From positions 79,501,734 through 79,565,733 of the forward strand of contig NC_085136.1 of the NCBI RefSeq assembly GCF_035046485.1: a stretch of 64,000 nt of DNA, given 5' to 3'. The DNA is from Aedes albopictus (taxonomy: Eukaryota; Arthropoda; Insecta; Diptera; Culicidae). Numbering within the stretch: the first letter of the stretch is position 1; each line of letters begins with the position of its first letter. The position numbers were made by a program, and so were the translations under genes. Below are positions 53,960 to 62,269 of the stretch, one piece after another. The notes beneath the pieces were generated by a model. The model was given only the letters and a program-made list of their open reading frames with translations. It was not told the origin of the DNA and ran no database searches.

Positions 53960-54057
53960 GATACAATCGGGGACTTGAATAACCATTCTTCAAATTGACC
54001 GAAATGATAAATGATAATGCGGATCCTTATGAAAATGTTATATTTTAGGTATAACCA

Positions 54058-55470
54058 ATGGAAGATCAACTCTTAAAACTGCCACCCTTCGAATGCGAAA
54101 CCATTCCTCTGTCTGAAATCAGGCAGAAGTGGCACGACTACAAAAAGCAGTTTGAGTATGTGGCCAGCGCTATTGGAAAGAAGAAGAAAAAGAAACTGAA
54201 GAGCATTTTCCTGGCGGTTGGCGGCCGACAGCTTCAAAAAGTGTACGAGAGCCTACCCGCAAACGAAAACCAGATCGATGATGACTTCGAATCAACCATC
54301 AAAAGGCTGGACGAATATTTCGCACCCAAACGACACGATACCTTCGAGAGGTACTCTTTTTGGTCGCTGATTCCTCTGCAGGACGAAACCCTCGATAAAT
54401 TTCTCCTTCGCGCCAAGACTTATGCCTCAAAGTGTCGATTCGGCTCAACAGATCAAGAGAGCCAGGATGCCGCAGTAATCGATAAAATCGTAATGCTAGC
54501 TCCCCCCGATCTACGCAGGAAAATTCTAGAAAAATCAACAATCGATCTGGACAGTCTGACCAAGCTTGTAAATTCACACCTGTCGGTTCAACAGCAAGTA
54601 CGCGAGTTGGGACAATGTGCTAATCCGTCAAGAAGCGTAACGGTTCCTCATCGTAATAGTGACTCGCCTGTCTGCGGTATCATGAACAAGCCAGAGCATC
54701 GTTGGCCGAATAAGCCTTCAAACCGACCGGAGTATCGCGAAGCTAACGAAACACATTACTTTCAAGAAAATCGTTTCCAGAGACAGAGGGAGTGTTCCAA
54801 ATGTGGAGGCAAACAACACCGATTCAACGAAGACTGTCCCGCAAAAACTCTTCAGTGTCGAAATTGCAGAGTTTATGGTCATTTCGCAAGAATGTGCCAA
54901 AAACCCCCCTACAAGCGAAAATTTGAGTCAAGTAACACACAACGAGGTTCGATTCCTGCGAAGAAGTTCAAAGTCAATGCAGTGGAAGAAAATCAATCAT
55001 CAGCAGTTGAGCAGCCAGAAGCAAGAAGCGATTCGTTTATATTCGCGATAAGCGACAACCACGATGAGCTTGTATGGTGCAAGGTCGGAGACGTAATAAT
55101 CGAAATGATGATTGATTCTGGATCGAAATACAACATTATCGGTGAATCAACATGGACGTATCTGCAGAACAAAGGAGCGAACTGTGAGGACATTAAGCAG
55201 TCAGACAAGAGCCTGTCAGCCTACGCCCAGAATAGAGAATTGAAAATCCTGTGTACCTTTTCTGCTCGGATAATGGTTATCGATTCTGGAAGTAGCACGA
55301 ATATTACCGCTTGTTTCTACGTAGTGAAAGGCGGTGAGCAAAATCTTCTGGGACGCGAAACAGCGAAGCAACTTGGTGTACTTTTGATCGGGCTTCCCAG
55401 TGTCATCAACTCAGGTGCAGTTCAACAAGTGTCCGAATGCGCAGAGAAGTTTCCTAAGATTAAAGGTTAA
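54058..55470 (+). CDS. Gag-protease of the mag-like element
   Basis: 470 codons. Residues 1-190 are a gag capsid-like helical region (FERYSFWSLIPLQDETLDKF). Two CCHC zinc knuckles are at about 246-260 (CSKCGGKQHRFNEDC) and 267-280 (CRNCRVYGHFARMC). A retropepsin active site, IDSG, is at about 352-355. The stop TAA (55468-55470) lies two bases inside a GT...AG segment. Reading through that segment by splicing would fuse this ORF to pol in frame. Gag packages the element RNA; the protease matures the polyprotein. Confidence 0.9.
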   Translation: MEDQLLKLPPFECETIPLSEIRQKWHDYKKQFEYVASAIGKKKKKKLKSIFLAVGGRQLQKVYESLPANENQIDDDFESTIKRLDEYFAPKRHDTFERYSFWSLIPLQDETLDKFLLRAKTYASKCRFGSTDQESQDAAVIDKIVMLAPPDLRRKILEKSTIDLDSLTKLVNSHLSVQQQVRELGQCANPSRSVTVPHRNSDSPVCGIMNKPEHRWPNKPSNRPEYREANETHYFQENRFQRQRECSKCGGKQHRFNEDCPAKTLQCRNCRVYGHFARMCQKPPYKRKFESSNTQRGSIPAKKFKVNAVEENQSSAVEQPEARSDSFIFAISDNHDELVWCKVGDVIIEMMIDSGSKYNIIGESTWTYLQNKGANCEDIKQSDKSLSAYAQNRELKILCTFSARIMVIDSGSSTNITACFYVVKGGEQNLLGRETAKQLGVLLIGLPSVINSGAVQQVSECAEKFPKIKG

Positions 55471-55527
55471 CGATATAGAGCAATAAATCATTTAGATGTA
55501 GAATTTCACGTGAGTTGTTCCTTGTAG
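55466..55527 (+). other. Intron-like segment 1 between gag-protease and pol (62 bp)
   Basis: Begins GTTAAC, ends TTGTTCCTTGTAG with a pyrimidine-rich acceptor. It carries in-frame stops, and its removal would join the upstream and downstream frames exactly inside a glycine codon. Length fits short dipteran introns. Confidence 0.6.
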
Positions 55528-55985
55528 GCGTAAAGGTACGAATTGATATTGATGAACAAGTAACACCAATTGCCCAGCATGTGCGCCGTGTGCCTATCGC
55601 CCTTCGTCAGCAAGTAGAAGAGCAATTACAAAAGTTGCTAAAACTAGGAGTAATTGAGAAAGTCACAGAACCGAGCTCGTGGGTATCCCCTATGGTAGTC
55701 GTGATAAAAGATAACGGGGACGTGCGTTTGTGTGTCGATATGCGAAGGGCTAATATGGCGATAAAAAGAGAATACCACATGATTCCGACACTCGATGATA
55801 TACTGGCAAGGTAATTATTTATTTTTTTATCTCCCTTAAAGGTAAATTTCAGCGTATATAATTGCTAGATTCAACGGTTGCAAATGGTTCTCAAAACTGG
55901 ATATTAAAGATGCGTATCACCAGGTCGAACTCCACGAATCAAGTCGCTACATCACCACATTCATCACGCATATGGGGATAGGCAA
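55528..55985 (+). pseudogene. pol, N-terminal part of reverse transcriptase, broken
   Basis: Encodes the start of RT (QLQKLLKLGVIEKVTEPSSW, then VRLCVDMRRANMAI). It is interrupted by a GT...AG segment at 55811-55868 and continues with FSKLDIKDAYHQVEL, the first catalytic-aspartate block. Near 55975-55985 the sequence jumps to the connection before RNase H. The segment that should hold the central palm and YxDD box (roughly 130-140 residues) is missing, with a frame change. RT from this copy cannot be catalytic. Confidence 0.8.
55811..55868 (+). other. Intron-like segment 2 in reverse transcriptase (58 bp)
   Basis: GTAATT donor and ATTGCTAG acceptor. It contains an immediate in-frame stop, and removal restores the RT frame inside an arginine codon. 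A nearer TTTCAG at 55847-55852 would leave a stop, so the later AG is preferred. Confidence 0.6.
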
Positions 55986-58000
55986 TCCAACAATTCAGAA
56001 CGCCCAAAAATGTCGAAGAAATCAGGAGTTTTCTCGGTCTAGTCGGCTATGTCGGTCGCTTCATTCCGGATCTAGCCACCAGAACATTCGAGCTAAGGCA
56101 ATTGATGATTGGCGGTGACGCACAGTTTACATGGCTAAAAAGTCACGAAATTACTTTTAAATCACTCAAGGAAGCATTATGCTGTGTTCCGCTGCTGGGC
56201 TATTTCGACAACTCTAAACGGACGAGAGTCATTGCTGATGCTTCTCCCGTGGGCCTTGGTGCCGTTTTAGTGCAGTTCTCCGACGAATCTGACAACGATC
56301 CAATAGTAATCTCATATGCCAGCAAATCTCTATCTCCCACTGAACGACGATATTGCCAGACAGAAAAAGAGGCTCTCGCGATTGTTTGGAGTGTTGAAAA
56401 GTTCAAATTGTACCTTTTGGGCCGGCAATTCGAGCTTGAGACCGATCACAGGCCATTGACGATGATTTTCAAGCCTACTTCGCAACCTTCTGGACGAATC
56501 GAACGCTGGGTTCTCCGACTACAACCATTCAAGTTTCGCGTCGTGTACAGGCCTGGGAAGGAAAATATTGCCGATCCATTGTCGAGGCTATCCCTGTCTG
56601 AAGAAGTAAACGAAGTAGATCAAACTGACGATCGATTGTACATCCATGCTATCACCGAGTCCGTCGCAATCGATGTGTCGGAAATCAAGGAAGCCGTGAA
56701 CTCTGATCTGGAAATTCAATTAGTGAAGGAAGCGATAACATCTGGAATGTGGGACACCGAAACCTTGAAGGAATGTGCGAAGGACTACATTCCTTTCCAA
56801 AAAGATTTGAACTTGCTTGAAGACCATGTCATTCGAGGATGCAGATTGGTAATCCCTCGTAAATTACGACCTAGGATGCTACAACTGGCTCACGAAGGAC
56901 ATCCAGGGGAAACAGGTATGATTACGCGACTACGTGACAGAGTGTGGTGGCCTGGTATGGATAAGGATGCGCGGAGAACTGTTAAAGAGTGCGAAGGTTG
57001 TCGTTTAGTCAGCCGTCCCTCAGCTCCGGAACCGATGATGCGTCGGAAAATGCCCAATGATCCATGGGTTGATATTGCAATGGACTTTCTGGGTCCACTG
57101 CCTTCCGGAGACTACCTTTTAGTGCTTGTAGATTATTTCAGTCGATATAAAGAGGTGTGCATCATGCGTAAGATAACAACGGAAGACACTATCAGGAACA
57201 TCGAACCCATTTTTGTGCGACTTGGCTATCCGAGGACCATAACTTTAGATAATGGCCGACAATTCATCAGTTCAGATTTCGACGATTATTGCCATGTAAG
57301 GAAGATAAAGCTCAACCATACAGCACCATATTGGCCTCAGGCGAACGGAGAAGTTGAGCGCCAAAACAGCTCTCTTTTGAAGCGCCTCAAGATCAGCCAT
57401 GCTCTCCATCGGAACTGGAAAACAGACCTTCTTGAATACTTGATGATGTACAACACCACACCCCACTCAACGACGGGAAAAACGCCAACCGAATTACTCA
57501 GTAGGAAAACAATTCGCTCGAAAATTCCATCCATCAGCGACATCGAGACTGCGCCGCCCAAGGATGGTGAAGCTCAAGACCGGGATACAATCATGAAGTA
57601 CAAAGGAAAATTAAATGAGGATTCTCGTCGACATGCTCAAGTTTCAGAAATCAATGAAGGAGATTTGGTGTTGCTGCAAAACCTTCTTCCAGGACACAAA
57701 CTATCAACGACTTTCAGCCCAATAGAATATGTGGTGTTGAGCAAAACAGGTAATCGCGTCAAAGTCAGAGATCCAATTTCGGGCAACACATACGAAAGAA
57801 ATTCCGCACATGTCAAAAAGATAACCAACTCGACGAAGGAAACCAACGACTTTGCAGCATCTTCTGGAAGTATAATCGATCCGTTGTTAACATCAAATCC
57901 ATCTACGAGCCCATCAGATCTTCGACCACCTAGGACAGTTCAAAGACCGTTTTGGCAGAAGGATTATGTTGCTCATGTATCATCCGATAAATCACCCTAA
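55986..58000 (+). CDS. pol, RNase H and integrase
   Basis: One frame, open from just after the deletion point (ATG 56102) to TAA just before the purine tract. RNase H motifs: IADASPVGLGAVL (about residues 44-56 from 56102), TEKEALAIVW (87-96) and ETDHRPLTM (113-121). Integrase: the HHCC finger (HEGHPGE...CEGC, about 264-300), then DDE residues in MDFLGPLP (D328), LDNGRQF (D383) and NGEVERQN (E417). Catalytic residues appear complete. Integrase inserts the cDNA and matches the 5-bp duplication seen. Family placement with mag-like Ty3/gypsy elements is by motif style and short LTRs. Confidence 0.9.
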
Positions 58001-58011
58001 AGGAAGGGAGA

Positions 58012-58186
58012 TGTGGTGATATGGAAGCTAGAATGTACATCATAGCAACCAGGGAATGGAGGACGTGAGCATTGCAACTGGAGCTGTCAAGAAGAATACT
58101 TCAACTAGCATTTAACTGATTTCAAGAATTAAATATCGTTTTAAGAAACTCAACATTTCTAATCAATTAATTAGTTATTTACCACA
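58012..58186 (+). repeat. Inner element 3' LTR (175 bp)
   Basis: Identical to 53248-53422, preceded by the purine tract and followed by the CTGCT duplication. Confidence 0.92.
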
Positions 58187-58204
58187 CTGCTAAAGAAAAG
58201 GAGA

Positions 58205-58288
58205 TGTGGTAGTTTAGCACATCAATAAGTAGGCCGAGGTCTTGGAATTATCATTATTAGCCGAGACGTCAACTGGATAAGTACCACA
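58205..58288 (+). repeat. Outer element 3' LTR (84 bp)
   Basis: Identical to 52061-52144, preceded by AAAGAAAAGGAGA and followed by GATAT. Confidence 0.9.
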
Positions 58289-58590
58289 GATATTATGCTC
58301 AAATTGAAATGGGAGTTAACCTGATGCAGTGAGTCATTAAAAATTGTATATGATGATAGCTTAAGAATTAATCGATCAATATGGAACAGAATGAAGTCAT
58401 TGAATTACCCTACCACCCTATTAACCAACTGTATTTTATAAATCGCGTCAAACGCTATGTTTGTTTTCTTCGCCACCCAACAACCCACTCTAAAACATCT
58501 TGTTTTGTGTGCTGTCGTCGTAGCTATTCCCAAACACCTGTGTTGTTTTTCCGTTGGACATTTTATCCATCCCCCCCCCACCCAACTCAC

Positions 58591-58806
58591 CTCGGTGACC
58601 ATCTTCCGGCAGGCAGCGCAGATGGCCTGGAACTTGGACTCGAAGCACTTGGAGCACACCGGAAGCCCGTCGCTTTCGTGGAATTTGTTCTCGACGATGC
58701 GCTTCTTGCACTCCTTGCACGCGAAGTGCTCCGGATGCCAGGACTTATCCAGGGCCTCTAGCATCTTGTCCTTGATCTCCTCCTTGCAGCCAAAGCAGGT
58801 GGTCGA
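58591..58806 (-). CDS. LIM-only protein, upstream exon
   Basis: 72 codons beginning STTCFGCKEEI after the acceptor CCCTTTCCAG|TCG. They encode LIM domain 1 (CFGC, SWHPEHFACKEC, CSKCF) and the start of LIM domain 2 (CAACRKMVTE). The exon ends at GAG|GTGAGT. Joining it in phase 0 to 45984-46217 completes LIM domain 2 exactly, so these are one gene despite the 12.4-kb gap. The start codon must be in a further upstream exon (higher coordinates) that I could not find. Confidence 0.92.
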
Positions 58807-58850
58807 CTGGAAAGGGGAATGAGAAGAAATGAAGATTCGATAAAATAAGA

Positions 58851-59102
58851 TTAAGGACAGACTTGTTAGAATCCCAAAATGGCCGCCACAATGGCCGACT
58901 TTGGCACCTACTCACGATTTCAAGGGCACAAATCTCTTCGTAAACAAAACCAGCGCACCTGATCTTCTTATTTTAAGCTTATTACAAGTGAACAAGTAGA
59001 GAATAATAAAATGTATTGTTGTGTAGAGCTTTCTTCTTTAGATTTGTGCGTTTGAAGTTTTGATGCACTGTTGTAGCGGGATGTCAAGAAGTTTGTCCTT
59101 AA
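58851..59102. mobile_element. 252-bp TTAA-flanked MITE (piggyBac-like), copy 2
   Basis: TTAAGGACAGACTTGTTAGA at the left and AAGAAGTTTGTCCTTAA at the right, with TTAA on both outer edges. It is homologous over its full length to 22832-23083. It lies only 45 bp upstream of a LIM gene exon. Confidence 0.8.
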
Positions 59103-59835
59103 AAAAAAACTTCAACCGGGGCGTTAATCGCTATAACCTCCAACAATCGTTAAAATCCCATCCATTTCGAAAACAAATTGCAAAGAATGCAATGAAAAAC
59201 ATCCTTTAGCCACGGGTTGCTTAATTCTACCGTCATAAGGGGTAAGTTTATCACACAGAACGGCGAAATCGGAACCTTTTAAACAGCGCATATTCGAGAA
59301 GTTGATGTAAGCACCACTAGTTTTCAGCAGATTTTTGCTAAAGATACTGTACTAAATAAAGAACAAATACGAAAACGATCAATATCCCTCCAGACCACGG
59401 TATCGCTGAGCTGCGAAATCAAATGGTGCTGCTGCTGGGGCGCCATACACTTAGAATCATGTGTCTATCGTGGGTAATAAATCCAACTATATTATTTGGC
59501 TGGTGTGGTGCTGCCCTGGTGGAGCATCTACGAAGTGTGAGCAATAATTTCCCCTGTCGTGCGTGCTGTGAAACCAGCAGCAGTACGACGCTCACGCTAG
59601 AACAGTCTTTTCTCGAGAGCCGTGTGAAAAATGATGTGCGCCAATATTAATCAAAACAATCTGCCACTATGGTGATCATCTTGCTTCGAGATTTGAGTGG
59701 CTCTGGATGTGGCCATGGTTTATCCGGATATCTAGATTTACCTACGATGTTTTGTGTTATTAATACCAACCTACATCATTATTTATTTGTCTTCATGTAC
59801 AATTTCGAACGATGAGTTGACATGGTTTGAATGCA
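59103..59835. other. Intronic or upstream sequence of the LIM gene
   Basis: Non-repetitive and moderately GC-rich near 59380-59640. It may hold a promoter or first exon of the LIM gene, but no convincing ATG-plus-donor was found on the minus strand. Confidence 0.35.
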
Positions 59836-59839
59836 GATA

Positions 59840-60480
59840 CTTCCTTGGCATCATCTACTGTTGAACTCCTGGAACCATCCTCGGAGGTACTCCTGGAGAA
59901 ATTCCCGAAAGCACTCCCGAAGGGATCCCTGGCCAAACTCCTGGAGAAATTCCCAAAACAACTCCTAGAGGAATTTTCTGGAAACTTTTTGAAGAATTCC
60001 CGTAGGAACTCCCGGTAAAATTCCCGAAGGAACTCCTGGTGGCCTTCTCGGAGGAAATCCCAGACGAACTCCCGGGGAAATTCGCGGAGAAATTTCTGGA
60101 GGAGGTCCCGGAGGATTTCACGTAGGAACTTCAGAATAAATTTCCGGAGGAAATCATGGATTAATCCCCGGTGGAACTCCTGGAGAAAATTTCAGAGAAA
60201 TTCTCAAAATGACTCTTGGGAAAATTCTCGGATGAACATCTAGAAGAATTGCACGGCGGAACACCTGGTGGCGTTCCAAAAGGAAATTTCAGTGGAACTC
60301 GTAGAGAAAGTTCCGGAGGAACCCAAAGAGAAACTCCCAGAACTACTACAAAAATTCCCAGTAAAACTCCAAAAGAAATTCTCAGACGATCTCGTAAAGA
60401 AATTCCCGGAAAAACTCAGATGAACTCCCAGTTGAAATCCTAGAGGAATTTCCAGAGGAATTCATAGCTAAACTCTAAGT
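59840..60480. repeat. GGAATTCC/ACTCCCGGAG-type low-complexity tract
   Basis: Degenerate units such as CTCCTGGAGAAATTCCCGAA, 12-15 bp. No gene; the open frames are repeat translations. Confidence 0.7.
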
Positions 60481-60990
60481 TCTTCTTTTTCTTTTTCTTT
60501 ATGGCTGACCTGCCTCTTTTCAACTTAGTGTTCTTCGAGCACTTCCACAGTTATTGATTGAAGGGCTTTCTTTGCCTACCATTGCATGAATTTGTATATT
60601 GTGAGGTAAGCACAATGATACATAGGGAGTCGAGAAAATTTTCTCGACTGGAACGGGAATCGAACCCGCCATCTCTGGATTGGCGATCCATAACCTTAAC
60701 CACTAGCAAAGAACAAAAATAGAAAGAATGCCATCTTTTGCCTTTTTCTATGTAAACGCCAAGCGACGAGACAAGTGGTGCTCTCTAAGCGTATCAAGGT
60801 GGAAGCTCTCTATAACAGTGTTCGTGATTTGTCATAAGAGAAGGTGGTGTGCGTATGTTTTGGTATCCGCATGCAATCAGTAACGCACACTACCGCATGA
60901 AGGTGGAACTTTCATCTGCAAATAGCGGAGTGGGAATTCTTGATATTCTTATTCTTTGCCACTAGGCTAACTGGAGACCCACTAACCCCA
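60481..60990 (-). mobile_element. Feilai-like SINE split by a MITE
   Basis: On the minus strand the tRNA-like head (CCAGTTAGCCTAGTGG, 60978-60959) is separated from the rest (TTAAGGTTATGGATCGCC onward, 60699-60481) by a 252-bp insertion at 60707-60958. The body and a GAA-rich tail match 61942-62206. Confidence 0.8.
60707..60958. mobile_element. 252-bp MITE in a SINE, CCACTAG duplication
   Basis: Ends CAAAGAACAAAAATAG and its inverse ATATTCTTATTCTTTG. CCACTAG is duplicated at 60700-60706 and 60959-60965. A short TIR and 7-8-bp duplication suggest a hAT-type element. Confidence 0.8.
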
Positions 60991-60999
60991 TTAACTCAG

Positions 61000-61905
61000 A
61001 GTGGAAACTCCTAAAAGCATTCTCAATGGAACTCCTAGAGGAATTTCCGAAGAAAGTCCTAGAGGAATTCTCGAAGGGATTCATAGACGAGCTTGCGGTG
61101 GAAACTCCTAGAAGAATTCCTGGAGGAACTCTTTAGAGAAACTCCCGGAGAAACATCTATCCGGAGGAACTTCTTATCCGGAGCAAGTCCTAGATGATTT
61201 CTCGGGGGAACTTAGAGTAATTCCTGACCGAACTCACAGAAAAAATCTCGGAGCAACTCCTAATTGCCGGAGGAACTCCTAGAAGATTTCCAGCAGGGAC
61301 TCCTTAAGGATACCCGGAGGAATTCTTAGAGAAACTCCCGGAGGAACTTCCAGATGAATACTCGAAGGATTTCTCAGTAAAGTTCTTGAGGAAACTGCTA
61401 CAGGAATTTACTGATGAACTTGTAGAGGACATCCCGGAGAAACTCCTAGAGAAGCTCTTGGAGAAATTCCCAGAAGAACTATGGAGGATTTCCTGGAGGA
61501 AGTCCCGGAGGATTTCACTTAGGAACTCATAAAGAAATTTCCGGAGGAAATCATGGATAAAATCTCGGAGGAACTCCTGTTTAAATTTTTGAAGAAGCTC
61601 TGGAAGGAACTCCTTGAGGAATCCCGAAGAATTTCTCGGAGTAAATTTTGGAGGAATTCTTGGAGAAATTTCTGGATGAATTTTCGAAGTAATTCCTGGA
61701 GGGATTCCCGAAGGAACTACTTTAGCAATTTCCGAAGCAACTCCCGGAGGAGTTCACTTAGGAACTATTGGAGATTTTCTAGAAGGATTCTGGCCAAATT
61801 ACTAAAGAAATCCTAGGAGGACACCCTGGGAGAATTCCGAAAGAGTTCTACCTAGATGAATTCCTAAAGGATTCCCTGAAGTATTGTCTGAAAGCGCTCT
61901 TAGCA
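61000..61905. repeat. GGAGGAACTCC-type low-complexity tract
   Basis: Degenerate 12-15-bp units such as CCCGGAGGAACTCCTAGAAG. No gene. Confidence 0.7.
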
Positions 61906-61907
61906 TG

Positions 61908-62268
61908 TAAGTACAGTAAATCACAGTGACATCTGCGCAATCTAGGTCTTCAGTTAGCCTAGTGGTTAAGGCTATGGATCGCCAATCCGGAGACGGCGGG
62001 TTCAATTCCCGTTCCGGTCGGGAAAATTTTCTCGACTCCCTGGGCATAGTGTATCATTGTACTTGCCTCACGATATACAAATTCATGCAATGGCAGGCAA
62101 AGAAAGCCCTTCAATTAATAACTGTGGAATTGCTCAAAGAACACTAAGTTGAAGCGAGGCCAGGCCAAGTCCTAGTGGGGACGTCGAGCCATAAAGAAGA
62201 AGAAGTATCTGCGCAATCAAAACCTATGCTGCCGGGAGTCTTCTGTGACATGTGTGTTGCTTGGTAGA
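61908..62268. mobile_element. Small inverted-repeat element hosting a SINE
   Basis: GTAAGTACAGTAAATCACAG (left) and CTTCTGTGACATGTGTGTTG (right) are the two sides of the element also seen at 17297-17362. The SINE at 61942-62206 is inserted between them. Confidence 0.6.
61942..62206 (+). mobile_element. Complete Feilai-like tRNA-derived SINE
   Basis: The head TTAGCCTAGTGGTTAAGG (A box) and GCGGGTTCAATTCCCG (B box) give an RNA polymerase III promoter. The body ends in AAGAAGAAGAAG. An 11-bp target duplication, ATCTGCGCAAT, flanks it at 61931-61941 and 62207-62217. The triplet tail and head match the Feilai family described in Aedes aegypti. Confidence 0.9.
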
Positions 62269-62269
62269 A

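Larger units (their letters stand above)
53248..58186 (+). mobile_element. mag-like Ty3/gypsy LTR retrotransposon (4939 bp), RT-deleted
   Basis: LTRs of 175 bp (53248-53422 and 58012-58186) are identical by direct reading. A CTGCT duplication flanks them at 53243-53247 and 58187-58191. Order: LTR, primer-site-like TGGCGACGAGCGG (53427; its first ten bases fit the 3' end of an insect serine tRNA), hairpin array (53514-53959), gag-protease, pol, purine tract AAAGGAAGGGAGA, LTR. Two intron-like segments and an internal deletion disrupt pol. It sits inside the TRIM-like element. Confidence 0.9.
52061..58288 (+). mobile_element. TRIM-like LTR element (1284 bp), split by an inserted LTR retrotransposon
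   Basis: 84-bp LTRs (52061-52144 and 58205-58288) are identical, begin TGTGGTAGTTTAGC and end GTACCACA, and are flanked by GATAT duplications. Internal sequence is 52145-53247 plus 58192-58204; 53248-58191 is the inserted element plus one copy of its target duplication. A primer-site-like TGGCGACGAACG starts 2 bp after the LTR, and a purine tract AAAGAAAAGGAGA precedes the right LTR. There is no gag or pol, so it is non-autonomous. A 7-unit hairpin array fills 52425-52895. Confidence 0.9.
46218..58590 (-). other. 12.4-kb intron of the LIM-only gene
   Basis: Runs from donor GAG|GTGAGT (58590) to the poly-pyrimidine acceptor at 46218, phase 0. The other intron is only 57 bp. Its size comes largely from insertions: a LINE fragment, a 2.07-kb TIR-bounded segment, and 6.2 kb of nested LTR elements. 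Confidence 0.85.

Noticed and set aside
53490..53993. Open frames of 142 and 167 codons on both strands
   Set aside because: They are translations of the 51-bp hairpin repeat (unit divisible by three), not genes.
55811..55852. Shorter intron ending at the TTTCAG near 55852
   Set aside because: Joining there leaves an in-frame stop before the RT sequence resumes; the AG at 55867-55868 keeps the frame.
60640..60706. tRNA-like sequence on the minus strand
   Set aside because: It is the head of a Feilai-like SINE, with a SINE body and tail attached; no functional tRNA.
61945..62030. tRNA gene on the plus strand
   Set aside because: A- and B-box sequence belongs to a complete SINE with an 11-bp target duplication.
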